A DNA stretch of 40,745 nucleotides, taken from contig CAVJPS010000002.1 of NCBI GenBank assembly GCA_963651465.1, positions 1-40,745 on the forward strand, in the 5' to 3' direction. The translations under genes were made by a program, and so were the position numbers. How positions within the stretch are numbered: the first letter of the stretch is position 1; each line of letters begins with the position of its first letter. This document shows, piece after piece, positions 1 to 9,351 of the stretch. The notes under the pieces are model-generated. The model ran no database searches and was not told the origin of the DNA. It saw only the letters and a list, made by a program, of their open reading frames with translations. The DNA comes from SUG2458 sp963651465 (GTDB lineage Bacteria > Bacillota_I > Bacilli_A > RFN20 > CAG-826).

Positions 1-2
1 TT

Positions 3-1193
3 AGTCGTTTTCGTAATGCTGATGGGAATATAAGATTTAAGAAAATTGAACACACATTCAAAAATGGCAGGTGCATTTATTGCAATGCTAGTGAGCAAGA
101 ACTCGGTGGTTCCAAAAGAGAGAACATGGAAACCCACGCATATGAGTTTATCCATAATATAAAAGTAGAGGAGGTATTCAAAATGAAATTCGATGTCATT
201 ATCAGCAACCCACCTTATCAACTAAGTGATGGTGGCGCACAAGCTAGTGCTAGTCCTATTTATCATAAATTTATTCGAGAAGCCATTAAGCTTAAACCAA
301 AGTACATTGCAATGATCGTACCTTCAAGATGGATGACTGGTGGAAAAGGTCTTGATGATTTCCGAGAACAAATGTTGCATGACAACAGAATGGCTGTCAT
401 TCATGATTTTAAGGATGCTTCCTTATGTTTTAGTGGCGTTGAAATCAAAGGTGGTGTTAACTATTTCCTATGGGATAGAGAAAAAACAACACCTGAAGTT
501 CATATTATCAACGATAATGGGAAAGACGGCACTATTGAATCTGACAGACCTATGTTAGAAGATAAATGTGATGTTTTTATTAGAAACAATGAATTAGTTG
601 CAATTTATAAAAAAGTAAGTAAACTTGGTGAAAAATCGTTTGCGTTGAATGTGTCACCGCAAAAACCATTTGGTTTTCGCGGTGACTTCTTCAAAGACAC
701 CAGAAAGTACGGCCTTCCTGGCGTAAGTGAAAAGCCATTTGCGGGGGGATACTCGATTTATGGTTTGGATTCAAGCCTTAAAAGAGTAGTTAAGTATATC
801 CCTAAAAATTATCCGGTTCCAAAGAAGGATTATATAAATGACTACAAAATGTTTATGGCAAGAAATCAAGGCGCTGGATTTTTTGGAGAAAAATTTTCAA
901 CACCTATTTTTGCAAAGCCAGGCGAACTTTGCACCGAAACATATATTGTAATAGGTGGTTTTGATTGTGAAGAAAAAATGATGAATTGTTGGTCTTATGT
1001 AAAAACTAAATTTTTCAGAGCTTTGGTTGGTGTCAAAAAGAACGACCAAGGTGCATCATCCGGTGTTTACCAATATGTCCCAATGCAAGATTTCTCTAAA
1101 CCATGGACCGATAAAGAACTATATGAAAAATATGGCTTAGATCAAAAGGAAATAGACTTCATTGAAAATAACGTTGAAGCAATGGAGGATTAA
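3..1193 (+). CDS. Eco57I-type adenine-specific DNA methyltransferase, 5'-partial
   Basis: Reading frame 3 is open from the window edge, so this is the 3' part of a longer gene. The N6-adenine methyltransferase catalytic motif NPPY lies at 207-218, inside the phrase FDVIISNPPYQ, and is followed by the GGxxxxxxPIYHKF and PSRWMxGGKGLDDFR segments typical of Eco57I-like restriction-modification methylases. Just before it is a C-x-x-C stretch (CIYC). The SAM-binding FxGxG motif must lie left of the window. Internal ATG codons at 126 and 184 (the latter preceded by a fortuitous GAGGAGG) are not taken as starts, because the conserved family sequence continues upstream of both. The expected role is to protect host DNA by adenine methylation, paired with the GIY-YIG/helicase gene that begins 3 nt downstream. 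I am sure of the family; the target sequence is unknown. Confidence 0.85.
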   Translation, partial: SRFRNADGNIRFKKIEHTFKNGRCIYCNASEQELGGSKRENMETHAYEFIHNIKVEEVFKMKFDVIISNPPYQLSDGGAQASASPIYHKFIREAIKLKPKYIAMIVPSRWMTGGKGLDDFREQMLHDNRMAVIHDFKDASLCFSGVEIKGGVNYFLWDREKTTPEVHIINDNGKDGTIESDRPMLEDKCDVFIRNNELVAIYKKVSKLGEKSFALNVSPQKPFGFRGDFFKDTRKYGLPGVSEKPFAGGYSIYGLDSSLKRVVKYIPKNYPVPKKDYINDYKMFMARNQGAGFFGEKFSTPIFAKPGELCTETYIVIGGFDCEEKMMNCWSYVKTKFFRALVGVKKNDQGASSGVYQYVPMQDFSKPWTDKELYEKYGLDQKEIDFIENNVEAMED

Positions 1194-1196
1194 CCT

Positions 1197-4076
1197 ATGA
1201 CGACAGAATTTTTTAAACAAAGGCCTGAAGTTAAGCCTACAATATATGTTTATGAACTACCTGATGTTATAAGCCATAAAGGATATATAAAAGTCGGTTT
1301 TACAGATCGCCCAAATCATGAAGATAGAATCAGAGAGCAACTTCATACTGCTGGTTTAACACCTAATATTCTTTTAGTTGATTCTGCTATGAGGGCTGAT
1401 GGTTCTTGTTTTATGGATCATGATATTCATGCTGTATTGAAGAAAAAAGGATTCAAACAGTTAAATGAAGGTGAAGATAAAAACGAATGGTTCAAGTGTT
1501 CGGTCAATGATGTTATTGAAGCTATTCTTGAAGTAAGAGATGGAAAAATCTCTAAGGAACATAGAATTGCCACCTTTAAGATGAGACCTGAACAATATAA
1601 AGCTGTAGAAACTACACAAGAATATTTCAAGAAGGCAAAAGAAGAGGAGCCAAACAAAGCACCTAAGTTCTTATGGAACTGTAAGATGCGTTTTGGTAAA
1701 ACTTTTGCTTCATATCAACTTGCTAAAAAGATGGGGTTGAAGAGGATTCTTATTCTCACTTTTAAACCTGCTGTTGAATCAGCATGGAAAGAAGATCTTC
1801 TTACTCATATAGATTTTGAAGGTTGGCAATTCGTTTCAGATAACGAAGCAAAAGAAGGAAGCATATCATTAGACAAGGAATTTGAAGCATGCGATAAATC
1901 TAGGCCAATCGTAGTTTTCGGTTCGTTCCAAAATCTTCTAGGTACCAATGAAATGGGTGGTATCAAAGCAAAAAACGAATTCATTCATACTGAAAACTGG
2001 GATTTGGTTATCTTTGATGAATATCACTTCGGTGCTTGGAGAGAAAACGCAAAGAAACTCTTCGATAGCCCAGACGAAGAAAGTGATGTTGATTTTGATA
2101 TTGAAAAATATCAGAAAGATGAAGCTGGTAACGCCTATAACGAAACCTTCCTTCCTATCACGACAAATTACTATTTATTCCTATCCGGAACTCCATTTAG
2201 AGCCATCAATAGTGGTGAATTCATCGAAGATCAGATTTTTAACTGGACATATTCTGATGAACAAAGGGCAAAGGAAACATGGAAAGGTTCAAATAACCCA
2301 TACCTTTCATTACCAAAGATGGTAATGATGACCTATCAGATTCCTGAAAGCATTAAACAGGTCGCAATGGATGGTGAATTTAACGAATTTGATTTAAATG
2401 TATTCTTTTCCGCTGATGGGAAAGGTGCTAGTGCTAAATTCAAATACAAGAATGAAGTTCAAAAATGGCTTGATCTTATTAGAGGTCAATATTTGTCTGC
2501 TAGTGTAGATGATCTAAAACTTGGTCAGGATAAGAGACCACCAATGCCTTTCTCGGATACACGTTTATTGAATGTTCTTTCACATACTTTGTGGCTATTG
2601 CCAAATGTTGCATCTTGTGAGGCTATGTATAATCTTTTGCAAGAAAGACAAAATGTTTTCTATCATGATTATGCAATAAATCTTTGTGCTGGTCCTAAGG
2701 CCGGTATTGGACTTGATGCTTTAGCTCCTGTTATCAACTCGATGGATAAGAATAACAAAGGGCCTTTAGAAACAAAGACCATTACTTTGTCATGTGGTAA
2801 ATTAACAACAGGTGTCACGGTTAGACCATGGGCTGGCATCTTTATGCTAAGAAATTTGAAATCTCCTGAAACATACTTTCAGGCTGCTTTTAGAGTTCAG
2901 TCACCTTGGATAATCAAGAACCCTGATGGAAGTGAGACTATTCTTAAAGAAGAGTGTTATGTCTTTGATTTTGCTTTAGATAGAGCGTTAAGACAAATTT
3001 CTGACTATTCTTGTAGATTAAACATTGATGAAAGCGATCCTGAAAAGAAAGTTGCTGAATTTATTAATTTCTTGCCAGTTTTGGCCTATGATGGTTCAAC
3101 TATGAAAGCCATTGATGCTCAAGATATTCTTGATATCACAATGGCCGGAACTTCTGCTACATTGCTTGCTAGAAGATGGGAATCTGCTCTTCTTGTAAAT
3201 GTTGATAATGACACACTTTCTAAGCTTTTGAATAATAAAGAAGCTCTTGAAGCTTTGATGAACATCGAGGGATTCCGCTCTTTGAATACTGATATTGAAA
3301 CCATCATTAACAAGTCTGATCATGTCAAGAATGCTAAGAAAGATAACAATGATAAACTCACAAAGAAAGAAAAGAAGGAACTCACCGAAGAAGAAAAAGA
3401 ATACAAATCAAAACGTAAAGAAATTCAAGAGAAGCTCATAAAATTCTCTACTCGTATTCCGGTTTTTATGTATCTCACCGATTATAGAGAAAAATCTCTT
3501 AAAGATGTTATTACTCAATTGGAGCCTGGCTTATTTAAGAAAGTCACTGGTTTGGATGTCAAAGACTTCGAACTTCTTTGCTCTTTAGGTGTTTTTAATG
3601 CTTCTTTAATGAACGATGCTATATTTAAATTTAAACGTTATGAAGATTCCTCTTTATCTTATACTGGTATTGAGAAACAAGTCTCTAACGAAGTTGGTGG
3701 TTGGGATACTGTTATCCGTAGAAATGAATACGAGAAGTTGTTCTTCAATCAACAATCGACAATGAATGGACTTTCTGACGATTACAACGATCCAGAAGAA
3801 TCTTTAAAAAATAAAATTAATCCTGTAACAGATGTTAAAACCGTTTTTTCATCTAAGCCTTTGGTTGATATAATTAATGATTATGCAGAATCTTTTAAAA
3901 TCGATGAATCTAAGATTGTTGTTGGTGCTAAAGTTTCTCACAAAAAGTTTGGTGAAGGTGAAATTATCAAACTTGATAAGAATAGTAAATACCTTACTGT
4001 TAAATTTGCTGAAGGCGAAAAGAAATTTATATTTCCTGATGGATTTACAAAAGGATATTTGACCTTCAAAGAATAA
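1197..4076 (+). CDS. GIY-YIG-like nuclease fused to a DEAD-like helicase (restriction component)
   Basis: 959 aa. The N-terminus (about 15-110) has a GIY-YIG/T5orf172-like nuclease core (YVYELP, GYIKVGFT). A superfamily 2 helicase follows: a Walker A of the variant form MRFGKT at 164-169, a Walker B DEYH at 274-277 and motif III SGTPF from 330, then a second RecA-like half. Residues about 780-810 are a charged K/E-rich linker. The last ~55 residues (from VGAKVSHKKFGEGE) resemble the Tudor-like C-terminal tail found in UvrD/PcrA helicases. The gene follows the methyltransferase by 3 nt, so they form one operon and probably one restriction-modification system in which this protein translocates on and cuts unmodified DNA. 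The pairing is familiar for this methylase family. The cutting mechanism is inferred from the domains. Confidence 0.8.
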   Translation: MTTEFFKQRPEVKPTIYVYELPDVISHKGYIKVGFTDRPNHEDRIREQLHTAGLTPNILLVDSAMRADGSCFMDHDIHAVLKKKGFKQLNEGEDKNEWFKCSVNDVIEAILEVRDGKISKEHRIATFKMRPEQYKAVETTQEYFKKAKEEEPNKAPKFLWNCKMRFGKTFASYQLAKKMGLKRILILTFKPAVESAWKEDLLTHIDFEGWQFVSDNEAKEGSISLDKEFEACDKSRPIVVFGSFQNLLGTNEMGGIKAKNEFIHTENWDLVIFDEYHFGAWRENAKKLFDSPDEESDVDFDIEKYQKDEAGNAYNETFLPITTNYYLFLSGTPFRAINSGEFIEDQIFNWTYSDEQRAKETWKGSNNPYLSLPKMVMMTYQIPESIKQVAMDGEFNEFDLNVFFSADGKGASAKFKYKNEVQKWLDLIRGQYLSASVDDLKLGQDKRPPMPFSDTRLLNVLSHTLWLLPNVASCEAMYNLLQERQNVFYHDYAINLCAGPKAGIGLDALAPVINSMDKNNKGPLETKTITLSCGKLTTGVTVRPWAGIFMLRNLKSPETYFQAAFRVQSPWIIKNPDGSETILKEECYVFDFALDRALRQISDYSCRLNIDESDPEKKVAEFINFLPVLAYDGSTMKAIDAQDILDITMAGTSATLLARRWESALLVNVDNDTLSKLLNNKEALEALMNIEGFRSLNTDIETIINKSDHVKNAKKDNNDKLTKKEKKELTEEEKEYKSKRKEIQEKLIKFSTRIPVFMYLTDYREKSLKDVITQLEPGLFKKVTGLDVKDFELLCSLGVFNASLMNDAIFKFKRYEDSSLSYTGIEKQVSNEVGGWDTVIRRNEYEKLFFNQQSTMNGLSDDYNDPEESLKNKINPVTDVKTVFSSKPLVDIINDYAESFKIDESKIVVGAKVSHKKFGEGEIIKLDKNSKYLTVKFAEGEKKFIFPDGFTKGYLTFKE

Positions 4077-4737
4077 ATGTGTTAACACTTCGTTAATTTG
4101 TAACACTAAAAAAACACCCCGATGGTGGTTTCTTATTGGTTGTTCTTATTTTCTTAGATGCAACGCACCTAGTTTCATTTTTTGTTATTAAATTATATAC
4201 AGCTAGTTAGGTACTTACTATAAGATTACTAGTCAAACTTTTCTATTTTGATATAGAATTTTTTAAAAATGTTAAAAATTTTTAAATAGATTTTGATATA
4301 AAGCGATAGAAAAAATAAAAGGTGAAAATTAAAGAATAAGTAATACAAATAATAAGGAAATTTCTGTTTACTCAATCCTAATTATTTAAGAAAATAGGTA
4401 GTGACCATAGAAAGAGGTACTAAAAAAGGATTGCCAATATACATGTTAAATATTTTTTTGAGTTTTTACGCAAAAAAAGTTCTCTGATAAATCTAGATTT
4501 AACAATTTTCTTTTAATGTTTTTTTAACTTTGAATCTATATCAAATTAATGTTGCAACAAAAGTAATGATTCAAACAAAATGTACAAAATTGTTTACTAC
4601 ATTTATGATCATATCAGTGGACGTAATGAATATTTGGACTCAGGTGCTGTCATTATTTTATTGTTGCTATCTTAATCTTTACTGGTATACAAAAAATTAT
4701 CACTGAAAGGGAAATACATTACTAGGGGGGCGCATAA
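4077..4737. other. Gene-free AT-rich spacer with a 10-bp palindrome
   Basis: 661 bp without a convincing gene. A perfect palindrome GTGTTAACAC lies at 4079-4088, directly after the restriction gene, and a weak stem (AAACACC against GGTGGTTT, about 4112-4132) may act as its terminator. TTTTGATATA occurs twice (about 4246 and 4291). A 31-codon ORF at 4580-4675 has no ribosome site and no recognisable product. No tRNA, insertion sequence or repeat array is visible. Confidence 0.5.
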
Positions 4738-7700
4738 ATGGCAAAAGAAAGAAAAGGAAAAGTCATCAAAGACATAAAAACAAAAGAAATAGATTATTGT
4801 TCAATAAAAGATTTAAATAAACCATCTTTATTCAAACGCATCGTATTAAAACATCGAATATCTAAATATTTGAATACTTTTATTAATGCTAAATATAAAG
4901 AGATGAAATACTTTAAGTCAATAGAAAAAGAACCATCCATAAAACTAAAAGATTTACTGAAATCTTTAAGAGAATATGTAGGAGCATATACTTCTGAACT
5001 TTCTAGGTTTGATCAGCTAGAAAAAGAAATAGAGGAACACAATCAAGAAATAAATAGTCTTAAATCATATAACTTCAAAAGGAACCCAAAAGACTTCTAT
5101 GATAATCCTACAAACTATAAAGAGAACGATTTCGAAGATGATCTGAAGATAAGTGAATCTATTAAGAAATATATCGGCGTTGATCATAATTTGAATCTTA
5201 AAGTGGACGAAATTATCAAACTCGTAAATAACTATGTCCTCATAAACGAGGAATATTCCTTGCACGAGAAATACAATAGACTGATATCCCTCAATGATTC
5301 TTTTTATGATTCAAGGCAAGTAGTTGAGCTTATCAAAGACTTGAATGTCATAAAGAATGAGCTCAATGGTAAAGAACTATTTTATGAGTTTAACTTATTT
5401 GATGAAAACAAACTGAATGAATATATCTTAAAGCATAACAATAACTTTCTTCAATGCCATATCAATGATCCTATTTTCAATAATATAAATGGTAAATCAT
5501 TGGATATAGAGCAAAAAACAGCTATTTTAAAAGATGAGACCTCAGTTTTAACAATAGCTGGTGCTGGTAGTGGTAAAACCTTAACTATCTGTGGAAAACT
5601 CAAATACCTTCTAAACAACGGAGTCGATCCTAAAGACATCTTACTGCTTTCTTATTCAAAAAAATCAGCTGATGATTTGGAGAATAAAGCAAAAAGCATT
5701 GATTCGAAACTAACTGTTGGAACGTTTCATAAAATTGGACTTGAAATACTAGAAGAAAATGTTGGTAAGAAATTCATGGTCGAGGACCAATTCAACGCCA
5801 TTATAGAGAAATATTTTAGGGAAGAAATGCACACTGATCCTTCAGCTATGAAGGATATACTACGCTATCACGGATTATTTCTTAAATTAAAAAGCGAATA
5901 TAAAAAATACGATAATGAAGGTGAATTATATGAAGATCTTAAAAGTTCCGACTTTAAAACATTGAGGGATTTTTTTTCTAATATCTCTGGAGATAGGGAT
6001 AAGAAGACAACAATTAAGAAAGAAAAGGTAAAAAGCATCGAAGAACTAGAAATAGCCAATTTCTATTTCCTCAACGGCATTGACTATATTTATGAAAATC
6101 CTTATGAAATAGAAGTAGGTGATAAAGAGCACAGGCAATATACTCCTGACTTCTATCTGAAGGATTATGGAATTTATCATGAACATTATGGCGTAGATAA
6201 AAATGGCAAAGCCACTCAATACAAAGATGTTGAAGCTAGAAGATATGAGGAAGGCATTCTATGGAAAAGAGAAATACATAATACATATCAAACCAAATGT
6301 CTTGAGACGTTCTCATATCAATTCTCTGATGGAACAATTTATGATAATCTAACTAAATTACTGAAAGAGAATGATGTTAAATTCAATCCATTAAAACCGA
6401 AAGAGATTGAAAGGGCTGTTAATTCTATTTACGAGGAAGGATCGTTCGCTTCATTTATCAACCTTATAATATCATTTATAAGCCTCTATAAAGCTAGATA
6501 CAAGGATAGTACCTCTTTTGATTCACTTAAGAATTCATCTTTTCCTAATATTTACCAAAAAGATAGGGCGTCCTTATTCCTTAACATATGCAAGAGAATA
6601 TATGCTTATTACATAGATTACCTAAACAAAGAAGGAAAGATTGACTTCGATGATATGATTCTAAAATCAAAAGAACTTGTCTATTCCCTTCCTAATTTTA
6701 AATATAAATACATCATCGTCGATGAATTTCAGGATATTTCCTATAGCAGAATGGAATTTTTAAAAGCCTTGATTAAGCATGGAAATTCAAAATTATTTGC
6801 GGTCGGAGATGATTGGCAAGCTATCTATAGATTCTCGGGCTGTGATTTAGGTTTGTTTTTGAATTTCGAGAAATACTTTGGAAAGTCCGTAATCAACTAT
6901 ATAACCTCAACGCATAGAAATTCTCAAGAACTTCAAGATATAGCAGGTCCATTCATTAAGATGAACTCTCAGCAGATGAATAAGGCCATTAAATCAGAAA
7001 AACATTTAGATAAACCTATAAAGCTGGTTTATATCAATGATGATAAATACACAGCTTTCCAGCAGGTATTGACTTTTATCAATAAATCGAATCCAAATGC
7101 TAATATTCTAGTCTTAGGAAGAAACAACAAAGATGTAGAAGATATACTAAGCAATAGTTTGAGAATCAAAAATTCTTTTGGAGTCAAAACAAATTCAATT
7201 TTGTCATCCAAAGAATATCCAGGATTTAAAATTATCTATAGCACCGTCCATGGATCCAAAGGCTTAGAAGAAGACTATACAATCATTATCAACGCAGATG
7301 ATAAGACGTTAGGTTTTCCAAACAAGATGGAAGATGATCCGTTGCTCAATCTGGTTTTAAGCGAGGGTAACCAGATGGAATATGCTGAAGAAAGAAGACT
7401 TTGGTATGTGGCCTTAACTAGAACAAGAAACTATTGCTATGTTCTTGTTGATGCAAAATATCCATCTCAATTTGTTGAAGAAATCAAGGAACAATGTGAA
7501 ATCATTAATGATAATTGTTTAGAAAAAGTAGAGTCACCATTGCTATGTCCACACTGTAAATCAGGGAGACTTATCATGCGTAAAAATAAACATGGGAAAG
7601 AATTCTATGGATGTTCTAACTATCCATATTGTGAGTACACCATAGATGACATTTTAGAGGTAGGACAAAACATTAGATGTCCTAACTGTGGTGACTTTAT

Positions 7701-7794
7701 AATCAAAAAATATGGCAAATATGGAAACTTCTATGGATGTCACGGATATCCATACTGCAAGTATAAAGTTAATATTGGCAGTAATAAAAAATAG
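4738..7794 (+). CDS. UvrD/helicase IV-like superfamily 1 helicase with nuclease-like insert and two topoisomerase-type zinc fingers
   Basis: 1018 aa, preceded by AGGGGGG at 4724-4730. Residues 1-240 are helical and charged, without a clear family match. Walker A is AGAGSGKT at 274-281; later helicase motifs include VDEFQD, GDDWQAIYRFSG, STHRN, STVHGSKGLE and VALTRTR. Between the first helicase motifs and motif II there is an insert (about 440-535) resembling the PD-(D/E)xK-like domain of helicase IV-type proteins, with P470-D471 and E482 in the HEHYG context. The C-terminus carries two Cys4 fingers of topoisomerase I type beginning at C937 and C981, each with the YGCxxYPYCxY signature. Predicted role: ATP-driven unwinding, possibly with cleavage, of damaged or foreign DNA. 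It sits alone 661 bp after the restriction system, so it may be an independent defence or repair gene. I am confident of the helicase class; the biological role is open. Confidence 0.85.
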   Translation: MAKERKGKVIKDIKTKEIDYCSIKDLNKPSLFKRIVLKHRISKYLNTFINAKYKEMKYFKSIEKEPSIKLKDLLKSLREYVGAYTSELSRFDQLEKEIEEHNQEINSLKSYNFKRNPKDFYDNPTNYKENDFEDDLKISESIKKYIGVDHNLNLKVDEIIKLVNNYVLINEEYSLHEKYNRLISLNDSFYDSRQVVELIKDLNVIKNELNGKELFYEFNLFDENKLNEYILKHNNNFLQCHINDPIFNNINGKSLDIEQKTAILKDETSVLTIAGAGSGKTLTICGKLKYLLNNGVDPKDILLLSYSKKSADDLENKAKSIDSKLTVGTFHKIGLEILEENVGKKFMVEDQFNAIIEKYFREEMHTDPSAMKDILRYHGLFLKLKSEYKKYDNEGELYEDLKSSDFKTLRDFFSNISGDRDKKTTIKKEKVKSIEELEIANFYFLNGIDYIYENPYEIEVGDKEHRQYTPDFYLKDYGIYHEHYGVDKNGKATQYKDVEARRYEEGILWKREIHNTYQTKCLETFSYQFSDGTIYDNLTKLLKENDVKFNPLKPKEIERAVNSIYEEGSFASFINLIISFISLYKARYKDSTSFDSLKNSSFPNIYQKDRASLFLNICKRIYAYYIDYLNKEGKIDFDDMILKSKELVYSLPNFKYKYIIVDEFQDISYSRMEFLKALIKHGNSKLFAVGDDWQAIYRFSGCDLGLFLNFEKYFGKSVINYITSTHRNSQELQDIAGPFIKMNSQQMNKAIKSEKHLDKPIKLVYINDDKYTAFQQVLTFINKSNPNANILVLGRNNKDVEDILSNSLRIKNSFGVKTNSILSSKEYPGFKIIYSTVHGSKGLEEDYTIIINADDKTLGFPNKMEDDPLLNLVLSEGNQMEYAEERRLWYVALTRTRNYCYVLVDAKYPSQFVEEIKEQCEIINDNCLEKVESPLLCPHCKSGRLIMRKNKHGKEFYGCSNYPYCEYTIDDILEVGQNIRCPNCGDFIIKKYGKYGNFYGCHGYPYCKYKVNIGSNKK

Positions 7795-7925
7795 CCATTG
7801 ATTACCCGAAAAATCTCAACCACTTGACTTGCCTTTGCAAAAAGATAAGGACTTGGTGAAAAATACGTTAAATCATTTTCTAAAAAGTTTGAACGTTTGA
7901 GAACACACGATATGCTAAAAACGCG

Positions 7926-7966
7926 AACACAAAGAAAGCCCGTTGTTATGCGGGCTTTCTTGTGTT
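7926..7966. terminator. Strong hairpin, probable bidirectional terminator
   Basis: The arms AACACAAAGAAAGCCCG (7926-7942) and CGGGCTTTCTTGTGTT (7951-7966) pair along about 16 bp with a single bulged A and an 8-nt loop. The U-rich 3' arm could end the helicase transcript on the plus strand and also the tRNA-Ser transcript on the minus strand. Confidence 0.75.
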
Positions 7967-8043
7967 ATTCCTGGCTTTAGAAAGATTAATTATTAATCCG
8001 AATCTATAAAATGTGAACGTATATTGTTCGGTTACAAATCTAA

Positions 8044-8134
8044 TGGCGGAGAAAGAGGGATTCGAACCCTCGCTAGACTTTCATCTACTGTCAGTTTTCG
8101 AAACTGATCCCTTCAACCACTTGGGTATTTCTCC
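8044..8134 (-). tRNA. tRNA-Ser(CGA)
   Basis: Read on the minus strand: acceptor GGAGAAA pairs with TTTCTCC, the discriminator is G, and the CCA end is encoded. D stem is CCC/GGG, anticodon stem TCAGT/ACTGA with loop TTCGAAA (anticodon CGA), then a long class II variable arm and a T arm GAGGG-TTCGAAT-CCCTC. It is 91 nt including CCA. The long variable arm and the G discriminator both fit serine. Confidence 0.95.
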
Positions 8135-8242
8135 ATCTTTGTTATTATAACAATTATTTATTAACTTTTTCAATTTATATTTAATCATTTAATAATGTTC
8201 ACATTTTTGTAAAAAAGTATTTATTTTTTTCAAAATAGATTA

Positions 8243-8270
8243 TATAATAATCTTGTCAAATATAGGAGGA
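8243..8270 (+). promoter_or_regulatory. -10 box and ribosome site for the SPFH gene
   Basis: A perfect TATAAT at 8243-8248, with only a weak T-rich -35 around 8220-8225, is followed by AGGAGGA at 8264-8270, 7 nt before the ATG at 8278. Confidence 0.6.
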
Positions 8271-8277
8271 CACAAAA

Positions 8278-9351
8278 ATGGGCTTTTTAAAAAATCAATT
8301 TAGAAAAGTAATTCAATGGGAAAATGTTGATCCTAATTGTATTGCTTACAAATATCCACTAGAAAAGCAAGTGGAAGTAATGAAACATTCAAAATTAGTT
8401 GTTAGAGAAGGTCAAACAGCTGTATTTGTTAATATGGGTAAATGTTGTGATGTCTTTGGACCAGGTACATATGACTTAGATGATGTTAAAAACATTCCAA
8501 TTTTAACTGCTATCTATTCATGGAAATATGCATTTGAATCTCCATTTACAGCAGATATTATTTTCTTCCAAACTCGTCAATTTATAGATAATAAATGGGG
8601 AACTGCAAATCCTATTACAATGCGTGATCCTGAATTTGGTGTTGTACGTATCCGTGGATTTGGTAAATATAGTTTTGCTATTACAGCTCCTTCTATTTCA
8701 ATGTTTGAAATTGTTGGTAGCACTGATACTTTATATAAATCAGATGTTGATAATTACTTTAAGAGTATTATTACATCTATTATGTCTAACTCAATTGCAG
8801 AAGGTAAATATGCTGCTATTGACTTAGCAATGCACTATGATGATATTGCTGATCTAGCTAAAGTAAAACTTGCTGATGAATTTACACCTTTAGGTATTAC
8901 AATTAAAAATGTCTTTATTGAAAACTTATCATTACCTTCTAATGTAGAAGAAGTATTAGATAAGAGAACATCAGTTGGTGTTATGAAAGATGCTATGGGT
9001 GATTACGCAACAATGTCATCTATTGATGCTATGAAAGACGCTGCTAAAACACCTAATAGTTTTGCGGGATTTGGTGTTCAATTTGGTGCTGGATTAAACG
9101 CTGTTAATAAATTTATGAATAGTCTTAATAATATTGCTAATGACAATAATTCTAGTCAAAATACAAGTGATAGCGGAGTTAAGTGTCCAAAATGTGGAAG
9201 TGAAAACGCTAAAGGTGCTAAGTTCTGTTGTGAATGTGGTTCTAAATTAGAAGCTGCTCCTGCTCAAAGTAAATTTTGCTCAGAATGTGGTACAAAAATT
9301 GCTCCAAATGGTAAATTTTGCCCTAACTGTGGTAAAAAAGTAAATGAATAA
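8278..9351 (+). CDS. SPFH/band-7 protein with C-terminal double zinc ribbon (YdjI-like)
   Basis: 357 aa. The N-terminal ~250 residues match the virion-core/YdjI type of SPFH proteins: QWENVDP near the start, VREGQTAVF, a W-G-T-x-x-P-I turn, then EFGVVRIRGFGKYSF. Around 265-300 is a Gly/Asn-rich linker. The C-terminus has two zinc ribbons built from CPKCGSENAKGAKFCCECG and CSECG...CPNCG. There is no signal peptide or membrane helix, so it should be a cytoplasmic scaffold that binds membranes peripherally. In Bacillus subtilis the homologue is encoded with PspA, YdjG and YdjH in an envelope-stress operon. Here the stop overlaps the start of a YdjG-like gene by 8 nt, so the pairing is kept although PspA itself is absent from the immediate neighbourhood. 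Family firm; role by analogy. Confidence 0.85.
   Translation: MGFLKNQFRKVIQWENVDPNCIAYKYPLEKQVEVMKHSKLVVREGQTAVFVNMGKCCDVFGPGTYDLDDVKNIPILTAIYSWKYAFESPFTADIIFFQTRQFIDNKWGTANPITMRDPEFGVVRIRGFGKYSFAITAPSISMFEIVGSTDTLYKSDVDNYFKSIITSIMSNSIAEGKYAAIDLAMHYDDIADLAKVKLADEFTPLGITIKNVFIENLSLPSNVEEVLDKRTSVGVMKDAMGDYATMSSIDAMKDAAKTPNSFAGFGVQFGAGLNAVNKFMNSLNNIANDNNSSQNTSDSGVKCPKCGSENAKGAKFCCECGSKLEAAPAQSKFCSECGTKIAPNGKFCPNCGKKVNE

Noticed and set aside
126..195. ATG at 126, or ATG at 184 with GAGGAGG upstream, as start of the methyltransferase
   Set aside because: The frame is open to the window edge and its upstream translation fits the family, so the real start is outside the window.
4580..4675. 31-codon ORF in the spacer before the helicase
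   Set aside because: No ribosome site, no promoter and no recognisable product; chance ORF in AT-rich DNA is likely.
7926..7966. Insertion-sequence end or attachment site
   Set aside because: The structure is a single hairpin between transcription units, best explained as a terminator; no matching second end or transposase is seen.
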